Source: Azolla pinnata
Taxonomy: Eukaryota > Streptophyta > Polypodiopsida > Salviniales > Salviniaceae
DNA length: 27,818 nt
Reading direction: 5' to 3'
NCBI GenBank assembly: GCA_037176905.1
Contig: JBBBWG010005559.1
Coordinates: 1 to 27,818 of the forward strand
The position numbers and the translations under genes were made by a program. How positions within the stretch are numbered: position 1 is the stretch's first letter; each line of letters opens with the position of its first letter. The notes below the pieces were generated by a model that was not told the origin of the DNA, did no database searches, and saw only the letters and a list, made by a program, of their open reading frames with translations. Shown in pieces: positions 17,225-27,777 of the stretch.

Positions 17225-20101
17225 ATGAGGATGAGCAAAGGAGTTGGACATGGGTTTCTTTCCACTGCGTTTGCTGAGAATCATCGGCTGGTCCATCACC
17301 ACAAGTGCAAGGAAGAGATCACGGTCCGATCGTTATGCGAGAAGAACCATCTGAATCAAGTGCTCGATGAGCTTTTCCGCATGAGGAGCCCTCCCTCGAT
17401 CGACATGTACACCTCGCTGCTTAAAGCTTGTAATAGGACCGGTGCATTGCGTCAAGCTAAAAGAATTCAAAAACATTTAGCAGCACATCAAGGGGAATCT
17501 TGTGGGTCAATCGGCAACTATCTGGTGGTGACGCTTGCCAAATGCGGCGACATCGACAATGCACACCACATTTTTGCGGGGCTTCCTTATCGAACCGTCT
17601 TCTCCTGGACGGCGATAATATCTGCATATGTTAACCATGGCAAGCCCCAAGAAGCTCTTGAGATGTATCAGCACATGCTGAACGAATGTATAAATCCTGA
17701 CAGTTTCACCTTTATGGCTTTGTTCAAAGCTTGTGGAATTTCCAGGGATGTAACACGAGGGAAAATCTTGCATGATGATGCATACAAGAGAGGTCATACA
17801 TCTGATTTATATGTTCAGAACACGCTTGTTTCTATGTACGGGAAAAGTGGCGCATTTGCAGATGCTGAGTATATGTTTGTGAGATTGGGAGGTAGAGATG
17901 TTGTATCATGGAATGTGATGTTGAAAGCATATTTAGAGCATGCCCAGAGTGGGAATGCCCTTCTCTCGTATCGACAAATGATCAATGATGGTATTGCTCC
18001 AGATAAGCACACTCTGGTATTTGTCCTCGAGGCATGCAGTATCTTAGGTCAGATTAATCGAGAACCGGCTATCAGCAAAGGTTTGGCAGCGAACAAACTG
18101 GCTCTGGAAGTGGGAAGAGCATTTGATGCTGATATCCGAAGAAAGAATATCTCATACAATGATGCCTTTGTCAGTACTGCACTGCTCAGCATGTATGGAA
18201 AAGTTGGGGAAATCAGTGAGGCAGAGCACATATTCTCTGCACTTGTTGAGCGGGATGTGGTCGTATGGAACGCCCTTCTGTCAGTCTATATCAATGAATC
18301 CCAAGCAATAAAAGCTTTAATGTTTTATGCACATATGCAAAAAGAAGATGTATATGGAGACCGATTGACTTTCTTGTTGGCCTTTCAAGCTTGTGGCATT
18401 CTTGCTGAAGGAAAGGAAGAAGAAATCCTTGATAGATCACGAGAATCAACCAAGGAGATGTCTCTACGAATCGGCAAAGCTTTGCATGATGATGCTGGAA
18501 AAGGACTTATGCTCAATGTCTTTTCTGGAAATGCACTTGTGAGCATGTATTCAAAGTGTGGTGCCATTGTGGAAGCAAGTGATGCCTTTTCTTCATTGCC
18601 GGAACGAGATATTGTCTCATGGAACACGATGCTCTCGGCATTCATCGATCACGGTGAAGGTGAAAAGGCTATAAAGCTGTACAGGCAAGCTCACGAAGAA
18701 GGCATACTCCCAGGTCAATGCATGTTCATCTCCGTCATTCAAGCGTGCTGCATGCTTTGCGATATGGAGAATACATCAGTAGAAATGGCACTAGAGATTG
18801 GGCAAGCGCTACATGCCGATGCAAGAAGGAAGCCTTTCTCGGTAGATGTTTTTCTGAATACTACACTTTGCAGCATGTATGGAAAGTGTGGTGCCGTTTA
18901 CAAAGCAGAGCATATAATCAACAGTTTGGAACACCGAGATACTATTTCATGGAATGCACTATTCTCTGTATATGTTGATCATGGTAAAGGTGCGATAAGT
19001 TTACAGGGCTACAAAGAGATGTTGGAAGAGGGCTTGATTCCAGATCAGCTCTCTTTTATATGTGCGTTTCAGGCATGTTGCATACTAGCAGAGGAAGAAG
19101 AAGAAGAAGAAGAAGAAGATAGTGCTGAACAAAAGAAGAAAATTACCAAGAGCTCTTGCTTAAAGATTGGAGAGGCATTGCATGAAGATGCTCATAGAAT
19201 GGGCTACACATCTGACACTCTCGTGGGCACTGCACTTATGAGTATGTATGGAAAATGTGGTTCAATCATGGAGTTGAAAAGTTCATTATGTCATTTCTCT
19301 CTCCATGATCTTGTGTCATGGAATGCAATGTTATCTGTGCTTGGAAACCAAGGCCAAGGAAAAAGAGTATTAGATCTGTATCGAGAAATGGAAAACCAAG
19401 GAGTGCTTGCGAATGATATCACATTTCTCTGTGTTGTACATGCTTGTAAGGAAACTGGGAGCTTGGAGGTATGCAAATATATCCATTTCTACATCACATC
19501 CACCGGATTTGATGGTATATCAGCTCTTGCAGCCACACTTGTCCATGCTTACGGCTGTTGTTCAAGCATTGATGACACGGTGGTACTCTTCGATGCTGTT
19601 TGTGACCCTGATTTCGTATCATGGGCTGCTTATATCTCTGGTCTTGCAACTGCAGGAGATATTCTAGGATGCAAAATCATGTTTGGGCATCTAAAACTAG
19701 TAGGCATAGCACCTGATAAGGTGATGTTTACATCTATTCTCTCTGCTTGTAGCCACACTGGCCTATTGCTTGAAGCTGTCGATTATTTTGAATCCATCAG
19801 GAGAGACCATGGATTAGACCCGAATTCAAAGCATTACAGCATTATGTTGGAAGCCTTTGGGCGTGCCGGTGATTTCAGGAGAGTACAGAATCTCTTAGAG
19901 AACATGCCTATGAAAGCAGATTTGACCATTTGGTTATGCTTATTAGGCGCATGCAGCACACACGGAAATTTGGAGATGGCAAAACAAGTCTTTGACCGTG
20001 CTTTGCACATGCAACCGCTGCAGGCCACTGCATATGTCATGATGTCAAACATCTATGCAGAAGCTGAATTGTCACAATGCTCTTTGAGTAGGAAAAACTG
20101 A
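17225..20101 (+). CDS. PLS-class PPR protein, 958 aa, intronless, ends in E1
   Basis: The ATG at 17225 (another at 17231) opens a 958-residue frame; the GTG just before it is not a likely plant start. The array begins near MYTSLLKACNRTGALRQAK and repeats blocks such as VVSWNVMLKAYLEHA, ALLSMYGKVGEISEAEHIF and LEIGQALHADARRK. It closes with VMFTSILSACSHTGLLLEA, an HYSIMLEAFGRAGDFRRV motif and an E1-like WLCLLGACSTHGNLEMAKQ with AYVMMSNIYAEAE. It then ends in SQCSLSRKN without E2 or DYW. A role in organellar RNA metabolism is expected from the family. Linker insertions include a Glu tract at about residues 622-631. The protein resembles the PPR at 719-3961 in block order and insert position, yet its codon use is visibly less GC-rich. 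The neighbouring bHLH gene is convergent. Confidence 0.9.
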   Translation: MRMSKGVGHGFLSTAFAENHRLVHHHKCKEEITVRSLCEKNHLNQVLDELFRMRSPPSIDMYTSLLKACNRTGALRQAKRIQKHLAAHQGESCGSIGNYLVVTLAKCGDIDNAHHIFAGLPYRTVFSWTAIISAYVNHGKPQEALEMYQHMLNECINPDSFTFMALFKACGISRDVTRGKILHDDAYKRGHTSDLYVQNTLVSMYGKSGAFADAEYMFVRLGGRDVVSWNVMLKAYLEHAQSGNALLSYRQMINDGIAPDKHTLVFVLEACSILGQINREPAISKGLAANKLALEVGRAFDADIRRKNISYNDAFVSTALLSMYGKVGEISEAEHIFSALVERDVVVWNALLSVYINESQAIKALMFYAHMQKEDVYGDRLTFLLAFQACGILAEGKEEEILDRSRESTKEMSLRIGKALHDDAGKGLMLNVFSGNALVSMYSKCGAIVEASDAFSSLPERDIVSWNTMLSAFIDHGEGEKAIKLYRQAHEEGILPGQCMFISVIQACCMLCDMENTSVEMALEIGQALHADARRKPFSVDVFLNTTLCSMYGKCGAVYKAEHIINSLEHRDTISWNALFSVYVDHGKGAISLQGYKEMLEEGLIPDQLSFICAFQACCILAEEEEEEEEEDSAEQKKKITKSSCLKIGEALHEDAHRMGYTSDTLVGTALMSMYGKCGSIMELKSSLCHFSLHDLVSWNAMLSVLGNQGQGKRVLDLYREMENQGVLANDITFLCVVHACKETGSLEVCKYIHFYITSTGFDGISALAATLVHAYGCCSSIDDTVVLFDAVCDPDFVSWAAYISGLATAGDILGCKIMFGHLKLVGIAPDKVMFTSILSACSHTGLLLEAVDYFESIRRDHGLDPNSKHYSIMLEAFGRAGDFRRVQNLLENMPMKADLTIWLCLLGACSTHGNLEMAKQVFDRALHMQPLQATAYVMMSNIYAEAELSQCSLSRKN

Positions 20102-21026
20102 GGGCATTTATTTGAGATAGATATCAATTCAAGCAATTTGATACGATTTTGTGAACCCCCTCCTCCATATTTGAAAACTGAAGCACTGTCAAAACTACCT
20201 GGAAATCAAGAGTTTTCTGTCTGGCTTGTGCAACTTCTATGTTATAAATGGAATTATAGTTTTACTGAGCGTGAGTGAGAAGTTTACTTTGTTGTCAGGA
20301 TTTGTGGTTCTTAAGTAATGCACGCAGCACACAACCATTGTGTGATCATTTTGAAAGAAACTCGTGTTACATCTCAGAATCTTTCTTCTTTATCTATCCT
20401 TAATAACCTTAAAATTTTGGTAACATGGACGGAGTTTCTTATCTACAGATAAAAGAAGATGCCCACTTTTTCAACGCACTCTCTTAATCAACTTCCTGTT
20501 CTCGTCACAAATGGAATCTGCTTCTTTGGTAGATATTAAAATTCGTAATTCGAAGCACCTTTTCATTTTCAACTCTAATGTCAACATGGGCAAGAGGACA
20601 CATAAGCAATAGTTACATTCGTGGACATGAATTATAGAGCTCTAAAAAGAGGGAAGTAGGCACAGTTGAAACACTTGATGTTGTTCAACTCACCACTCCT
20701 CATCAAAGAAGATATTGTAATGTTATTACAATGGCAAATACTGATACAAATTACAATAATATGCCAAATGACTCTGAAATCTTTGGCACTCCTGTGTATG
20801 TTTCTGACTTTGAGTCCAAATATGTTTTTACCAAAAAACCAATTAACATTTTACATGTGCATGATAGTAGACAGAGATGTACAGGTGGATAAGCTTGAGC
20901 CGCATGTGAGGTGGCAAGAATTAGAACTCTAAAAAGAAAGTGGAAGGCGTTTTAACGCTTTTGAGACTTTGGACACATATTATAACATGGATGATTTAAT
21001 CTTGTGGATTTGGAGAAAGACCTTTC
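20102..21026. other. Convergent intergenic region, no gene supported
   Basis: It contains the 3' flanks of the PPR gene (+) and the bHLH gene (-). A frame of 88 codons at 20666-20932 is AT-rich and lacks features. Two short similar words (ACTCTAAAAAGAAAGTGGAA at 20925 and CTCTAAAAAGAGGGAAG at 20640) are noted. No E2 or DYW continuation of the PPR is recognizable. Confidence 0.45.
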
Positions 21027-23980
21027 TTAACTCTCATTTGGATTTATGAAACATGTAGTTGATGAAGAATCCTTGCTACAAATAATTCCTGCCAGAGAGA
21101 TTGGCATGAGACATAATCCTTTCTTCTGTAAGAAACGCATGGCCGAGCCCATGTCGGACTCCATCAATTTCACAGCTTCCTCTTCGTCCTTTGAAATGGT
21201 GTTGCTGTGATTGACACTGGTGTTTGAAATCTCGACACTGCTTTGCCCCTGGAAATGCATACACATTAAAAAGGGATGTCATTGGTAATTAACACTGGGT
21301 ATAGTTTTCATTATTATTCATTTCAAGATCAAACAATTCATGGAGTAAAGGAATACCAAAGGCGTTGGAGTTTCAGAAAATGTTTGACACTGTTGAAATA
21401 TTACATCTGATGAAATAACAGAACCTGTGCTGCCCAATTTGTTCATATTTAGCACCTGGAAATGATATCAATATGGTTTGTAAAATCTTAGGTGAGGCCA
21501 CACGATAGAAATATGAGCTTTAAATTTTCATATAAAAGACACATAATTTTGGAACAAAATTTCCGATGCAAGAACTTGGTTCCTATTCTATCCTCTTTGC
21601 TCTTACAATTCTCACTGAACTTTATTGTTGGCTTTCGCATGCCTATAATACTAACATTTTGTACATGTCGTTCTTGTGTCTCTTCGGTTATGGTACCAGT
21701 ATTTGCAGTATCTTATCTTGTTTTTGTATACTTTCTACCGTTCTAAGTACAAAACCCATATGCAATACTATGTTTGGCCTCTCTTATGGCACCAGCATGT
21801 GTAGTCCTTAGTATACTATTCTTGTCACTGATCTAATGATACAGCTAACATGCCCTGTACAATAACATTTCAATTGGCTATCTACACCTTCCTGTGACTA
21901 ATGTGAGATTTCAAAGCGAAATTGATCCCAATATTCTTTTATCTATCAAACAAACAGTCTTACAAACTATTGTCTGGCAAAAAAAAATGCATGCTGTTAA
22001 TATGGGATATTATTGCTCATACATGATTTCCATGGTAAAGATCAGGAGGTTCTTATAATTTTATGTAGGCATTTGTCGTATTCGACTATCTAGATATGAC
22101 GTAAATTTCAACAATGTGCTCAAACTGTGGTAGGTTGGAAGCATACCGTCATTTGCAATTGCAAAAACTTTACATAACTAATTATCTCATCAAGCATGGC
22201 TGCCCTATCTGCCTGTTACAAAACGAAAAACAATACGGTTAAGTCTATCACAACTATGAATATGATGTTTCCATTCAATGAGGTAATGCTTCAACATCTT
22301 GATCTAAAAACATCATAGTCAGGCCATATTCCAATCACTTGTAAAGTTCTACAATTACATAACCAACCTATTTTCGTAAGTTCGATTCTGGTAACATGAT
22401 TCAAAAATAGCAAATGGCCAACCATGAACACAATGAGAACTGGAGAAGAAAGACTAACTGGCAGTAAAGTCTCGAACCTGACTAATCAGAAACGATTTTA
22501 GAGTGTTATATATTCTATATGTTTGCAGAGAGGCATCTCTTGTATTGAAAAGCACAATTCCTAAAAGGACTGCATATATACCTTTTATCAGCCTTCTACT
22601 AGTCTTAGATATAGATCACATGTAAAACCTTTGACTAATCAGTTTCTGTAAATGTACATTTTCTCTATACACAGAACATCACATGTATCTTATGGCAGCA
22701 TCTACGATTCAACAACCAATCATTATTATGCCATTCAATCTGACTTCCTAATCCTGGTAAGGTGTGATCAAAGAGCTTTGGAATTAAAAGGATGTTTTTC
22801 ATCTCACCGTTTTCTAGTTCACATAATGCTAGATGATAAACTATACATAAGCTGTGAAATGGAAATATATCATGGCATAACACATTGACCCTAAATGAAT
22901 CGATTCTTGGATATTTGGTCTATGAGAGGATGTTCTATCTTAAAAAATTTGCATACTTTGTTCAAGTCTGGGACGAGCTCATGCAATTGTTTCACCTTCT
23001 CCGCGATTCTCTCCCGGCGATGCTGCACAATACCACATCCGATCGTAAATAGAAAGAATTAAACACACTGTAAAGGACGCATGATAAAACAGGAATTAGA
23101 ACAAAGGAAATCCATTCAATAGAGGCGATAGCATAAGAATGGGGACGCTGATGGCTTCTTCAAGACAGTGCTCATTAGCTTTCGAAAAGCTGTATAATTT
23201 ACACAATATATGTTAAATTTGATAAAATTTTAACGACAAACTAGAGGGTCTAAACATTTCAAGATATTTGATTATAAAAGTAAACTTGCTTACATATATA
23301 TTGATTAGCACTAGTAATTTGAAGTAGTTACTAAAACAAGTAATTAGCTGAGTTACTGTTCCCAGTTTGTGGGTATTTGATCCATACACGTTCAGCGATG
23401 CTATGAGGATCAGTGGCTTGACCACGCCGGGCCCTCGGGCGTGGCTTTGAATTTCCATTAGCTACTGTAGCATTGATTTGAGGCTGAAAATAAGAATGCA
23501 CACAATAATGTTGTCATTATGTAGGCATATTTAAGTCTATATGAACATATTTAGCATTTCGAAAAGAAACAAGATTATCATTAGATGTAAGGTTCTCATG
23601 CCTAAAAATCAGTCTAAATTTTATGTAGAAGTAAAAATTCTTCAATAAAAGTGACAAAATAGATATAGATAAAGTCTTGTAATATAATTAAGGTTCAATT
23701 AATGCAGGCTTAATATCTGTATAAAACAGCCAGAACCTGAGGACGTTGCTGTGATCCAGCCCTCACTTGATCTACTGGTACTCTTCCTTGTCCCCGACTA
23801 CCGTTTGCTGTGCTGAACGGCCGATGTTTACGCCAAGAGGCCTATAAATATTGAGCCAGTCAGTGAACCGAAAGGCAAAAACTTGGATCATGTCATGAAA
23901 CCTTCTCTTCCTCCCCACAATTTACCCAAGACTCTTGTTGAATTCTAGGCTTATCATCACTAGGAAGGTAAAATATATGC

Positions 23981-24018
<38 letters not shown>

Positions 24019-24583
24019 GAGCTGCTTAGTATAGACCACTCACTTCTTCACTAGTCCAAAGCTCCTTTCCTCCAAGATAACTTGTTTCGATTGGTAACAT
24101 CGTCTCTCTCTTCACTGGTCCGTTAGCTGTCGGCAACTGGCTGCCAGCTGATGTAATTTGATGTTCTCCGATGTAATCCATGGCTGCTCGGGCTGAAAGA
24201 CCGAGTGCATCGTCATCATATTGTTGCACCATATTCCCTGTCACGTGACCATATACACTACGTGATGGATGCTGATGATTCGCGCGAAATATTCGCTTCC
24301 CTGTGGAGTTTGAATTTCCAGCGGCGAGGGGACAAGGTGCCATGGAACTAGCCCTCAAATTAGAAGAAGCATTGCTGTTACATGTAATGCTATGGTGAGG
24401 ATCTACCATGCTGTCATTACTAGTGTTGTTGAGGATTGTGGAGCAATGGTATGTGTTGCTACCATTAATGGCACCACTACATTCATTGAAATTATCAATG
24501 TTGTTATTGATCCACGAGTGCTTCCCCATACCAATATTGATTTGCTGATCTTGCCAGGATGAGATCGCAAAGAGATCATCCAT
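21027..24583 (-). CDS. bHLH transcription factor, LRL/UNE12 class, 7 exons
   Basis: Exons 24044-24583, 23737-23841, 23388-23483, 22957-23022, 22147-22212, 21357-21455 and 21027-21248 join to 397 residues. All six introns are phase 0 and GT..AG. The start MDDLFAISSWQDQQ resembles the N terminus of the family. The basic region RGQATDPHSIAER/HRRERIAEK (235-256) has His242, Glu246 and Arg250, the E-box/G-box contact trio. Helix 1 ends LHELVPDLNK, helix 2 is ADRAAMLDEIISYVKFLQLQ, and MGSAMRFLQKKGLCLMPISL (357-376) is a C-terminal signature of this class. Relatives (Arabidopsis LRL1-3, bHLH7, UNE12; moss and liverwort LRL) are nuclear regulators of root-hair and rhizoid growth and related processes. 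The Asn/Ser-rich residues 20-120 look disordered. A His replaces the usual Leu after IAER. Confidence 0.94.
23984..24016. repeat. (CA)n microsatellite in bHLH intron 1
   Basis: About sixteen CA units lie 27 bp from the exon 1 donor at 24043/24044, a likely length-polymorphic site close to a splice junction. Confidence 0.95.
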
Positions 24584-24664
24584 AATATCACTGGGATCTA
24601 TTCACATAGATTGCTTCCACAGATGATGAGATCAGCTGGTGCTTCCACAGATCCTAAATCTGGG

Positions 24665-24676
24665 TATTTATATATA
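24665..24676 (-). promoter_or_regulatory. TATA-box candidate for the bHLH gene
   Basis: The minus strand reads TATATATAAATA about 85 bp upstream of the ATG at 24583. That would place transcription start near 24635 and give a leader of about 50 bases. It is directly preceded by a perfect 10-bp palindrome, GTAGGCCTAC (24677-24686). An alternative reading is that GATTGCAG just upstream is an acceptor of a leader intron. Confidence 0.4.
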
Positions 24677-24839
24677 GTAGGCCTACCTGCAATCAGGCAC
24701 AGGAACCATATTGAATAAAATGTGAAATTCATATTAAACAAATACAACCATGAGCTCAAAACCATACATGGCTACAAATGCAAACCCATACAAGTCTGTA
24801 ATTTGTCCATATAGTATCAGACTATTACAACAACATGCA

Positions 24840-25310
24840 CAACCAAGAATTTCAACGTTTATGGAACATGTAGAATCATGTGATACCATATATGCACACT
24901 AATCAGAGAAAAAACGAAAGATGTAGGATCATACAATAAACATAACTATCATGAAATAACTGCAGGTGTACTGGTAATCATAGAAACAACGTGTAGAATC
25001 ATATAAGACTACATATGTGATCATGAAAAAACTAATCATTGGAAAGACATGTAGAAACATATAACATTACATATCTGATCATGAGAGAACAGTATCTCCG
25101 TGGACTACTCGTCCATGAGAGAACATATTGCATCGCATACCTAACCATGAGAGAACAGTATCTCGTAGAAAAACGTATACCACATGTCTGAACATCATGA
25201 AACAACAGTATATATGTATACTGTTCACAGGAAAAACAAGTACAATCATAAAATGAAAATACCACGTGCCTGAATCATGAAGAGAGACAGTGTATGTGTA
25301 TAAACACGTA
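24840..25310. repeat. Diverged tandem repeat upstream of the bHLH gene
   Basis: Irregular units contain TGTAGAATCATATAA-type words, ACATATCTGATCATGA-type words and CATGAGAGAACAGTATCTC (25080-25100, 25149-25165 and variants near 25195 and 25275). Spacing is about 55-75 bp with strong divergence. No gene is supported. Confidence 0.5.
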
Positions 25311-25901
25311 AATTGAACACTATGATTCGCATGCACATAGAGATCATGCAAACAATACAAAACAAAACACAAATATTATGATCCATATGCAAATAATAGA
25401 TTAGTGCCATGCAGCACCATACCTGCCAGCCATGTTTAAACATGCTGCATGTAGAAATTATAGTATATGAAGACATAAACACCAACATGATATATAAACA
25501 AGCATGTAAACATGATTAATCAGAACTAAGATGCATACTTAGATAATCTGACATTAACAGACACGCAATATATGTACAATATATACCACCATGCTATGTG
25601 GAACAGAGAGTTGAACTACAGGCATAACTATGCAAATATGCGTATGCCTTTGCAATTTCAGGAGCATTAACAAATCCACACCTTTGTAGCAACCAAGAAT
25701 GGGAATCGGAATCCACTTCTTCGATATATGAGAATAGTTCTTAATGGATCACATGAGGTGATCAAAGCCTAAAAAGACAACAAGCAAAAGACACAGAATT
25801 TGGGCAGTAATGATGAAGCACAAGGAACTGTAATTGGATGAAATCACACCAGCACCTCTGTGTGCTTGTATGTGTAGATTTACATACATATATATACATA
25901 A

Positions 25902-25936
<35 letters not shown>

Positions 25937-26260
25937 CGAATATGTGCAGAAAAGGACTTGGGCTATGGTGTGCTGCAGATATACAGTTAGGGTTTGCCAC
26001 ACATAAAAGAGTTCAAAACTATCTAAAAGTTGTGTTTGGAGAGATTAAACAAATGGTTTTTGAATAGGCAGGGCATTCACTTAAGATTCCAAAGGAGATT
26101 CTAAAGGTGATACTAGGGGAGACTCTTCTCAAAAACAGGGCAGGTAGGGGCCCCAAAGACAGGAATGTTTTTTTTGGGTAAAGAAAGAAGGACAGAGAAT
26201 AATCCCTCTCTCCATGTACACACACTCCACTGTAGCATGTGTGTTACAGACTACAGTACA
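25311..26260. other. Intergenic, no gene supported
   Basis: AT-rich sequence with a (CA)n run at about 25903-25932 and a T8 run at 26167. Neither strand shows a frame with protein-like composition. Confidence 0.4.
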
Positions 26261-27125
26261 TGTAGCAATGCATGCATCCATGGAGATGGCATGTGTATGT
26301 GCATATGCATGCATGTGATCGCATGGAGATAGCATGTGTATGCCCGTGTCCCAAGCATGTGCGGGTGTGTATGCGCATGCATGTATGTGATCGCATGGAG
26401 ATAGCATGTGTATGCCCATGTGCCATGCATGTGTGGATGTTTGTGCGCATGCATGCATGTGATTGCTTGGCGATAGCATGCGTATGCCCATGTGCCATGC
26501 ATGTATGTGTGCATGTGTAGCACGCGTATGATGCGTGCCATGCATGCATGTGTAGCACGCGTATGATGCGTGCCATGCATGCATGTGTGGGTGTGTGTGC
26601 AGATGTTGTGTGCCCATGTGCCATGCATGCGTGTGTGGATGTGCCCATGTGCCATGCATGCATGTGTGCATGTGTAGCATGCGTATGACGCATGCCGTGC
26701 ATGCACCTATATGTATGTGATCGCATGGAGATAGCATGTGTACGGCATGTGCCATGCATGCACCTGTATGTATGTGATGGCATGGAGACGGCATGTGTGT
26801 TACGTGCATATGTACGTATGTGGTCGCATGATGGCATGCCTATGCCCATATGCCATGTGTATGTCTGCACTTATATACATGTGTGTGTGTGTGTGTGTGC
26901 GCGTAGATTGTATGGAGATGCCATGAGTATGCCTCGCGCGGCATGCATGGGTATGTATGAACACATGCATGTATGGATGATGGAGTGCGTGCGTATATGT
27001 GTAAGCGTCTATGCGCATGTATGTATGTATGCATGCATGCATGTGTGTGTGTGTGCAATGTATGTATGTATGCATGCATGTGTGCATGTGCAATGTATGT
27101 ATGTGTGCATGTGTGCCTGTGGATG
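26260..27125. repeat. Long ATGT/GCATGC array with higher-order units
   Basis: Nearly 0.9 kb of TGTG, ATGT and GCATGC words. Higher-order units include TGTGATCGCATGGAGATAGC (at about 26315, 26387 and 26717), TGCCCATGTGCCATGCATG, and TGTAGCACGCGTATGATGCG twice in tandem (26514 and 26551). Pure (GT)n occurs at 26880-26900 and (TATG)n at 27020-27080. All frames are repeat-driven. Confidence 0.93.
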
Positions 27126-27262
27126 GTGCTGGATGAGACAAGCATAGGGCACAAGACACATGCATCACCATTATCCTTTTCCTTCTTTGTTTTTTTGTCC
27201 TTTTCTCGGGCCCGTCCCCGTCATGCGAACGCGTGACAGAGCCGGACTCTTTGCGCCCGGAT

Positions 27263-27278
27263 TGCGGCAGCTGCCGCA
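27263..27278. repeat. Perfect 16-bp GC-rich palindrome
   Basis: TGCGGCAGCTGCCGCA is a perfect self-complement with a central CAGCTG (E-box type core). It sits about 450 bp before the telo-box cluster at the right edge. Confidence 0.85.
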
Positions 27279-27363
27279 GATGATGCCGAAAAAAAAAACC
27301 AAAAAACGCATGTCTGCGTGTATAACTGTCGCAGAAACAGAGCAAAGCAAAAACCGAGAGAGA

Positions 27364-27396
27364 CAGAGACACAGAGAGAGAGAGAGAGAGATAGAG
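27364..27396. repeat. (GA)n microsatellite
   Basis: GAGAGACAGAGACACAGAG followed by a pure GA run. GAGA tracts are frequent in plant promoters and leaders. Confidence 0.92.
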
Positions 27397-27710
27397 AAGT
27401 GAAATGAAGCGAAGGGCGTGGAATCGAGGGTCTGCAGATCGGGCGGTAATACGAGGGAAGTCAGACCAGATACATACCATCAAGAGTATACTGTAACCGA
27501 TATAATGAGGCATTCGCAGTTCCGTAGCACACAAAAAAAAGAAGAGTTTATATATATATATTTATACATGCATGACTTAATCTTTAAAGATATAAACAAT
27601 ATAGTTACTCAAGAGGAAACAGAAGCCAAAATCCAAAGGGCCAGTTCTGGACTTGGCAGAGTGAGTAAATAAAAGCAAAGGAGGGGCTCTGTCGATCCCT
27701 CCCCTCTCCT

Positions 27711-27740
27711 TAAACCCTAAACCCTAAACCCTAAACCCTA
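27711..27740 (+). promoter_or_regulatory. Telo-box cluster near the right edge
   Basis: Four consecutive AAACCCT units on the plus strand follow a CT-rich CCCTCCCCTCTCCTT stretch. This arrangement is typical of plant promoters or leaders of housekeeping genes. It suggests that a plus-strand gene starts at or beyond the window end. Confidence 0.5.
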
Positions 27741-27777
27741 GACCAGCCCATCCAGGAATGTGTATATGTTTGAATGA

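Noticed and set aside
20102..20275. E2 remnant after the PPR gene at 17225-20101 (string LSKLPGNQEFSVW)
   Set aside because: Only a KLPG-like word matches and the spacing is wrong; too weak to claim.
20666..20932. 88-codon frame in the convergent intergenic region
   Set aside because: AT-rich, with no domain, and downstream of the PPR stop; not similar to E2 or DYW.
24026..24583. Stand-alone 185-codon gene
   Set aside because: It is exon 1 of the bHLH gene; the last five codons lie past a strong GTGAGT donor.
26129..27534. Frames up to 244 codons rich in His, Thr, Met and Cys in the right-hand array
   Set aside because: Their length comes from stop-poor ATGT/GCATGC repeats; several overlapping frames are equally open.
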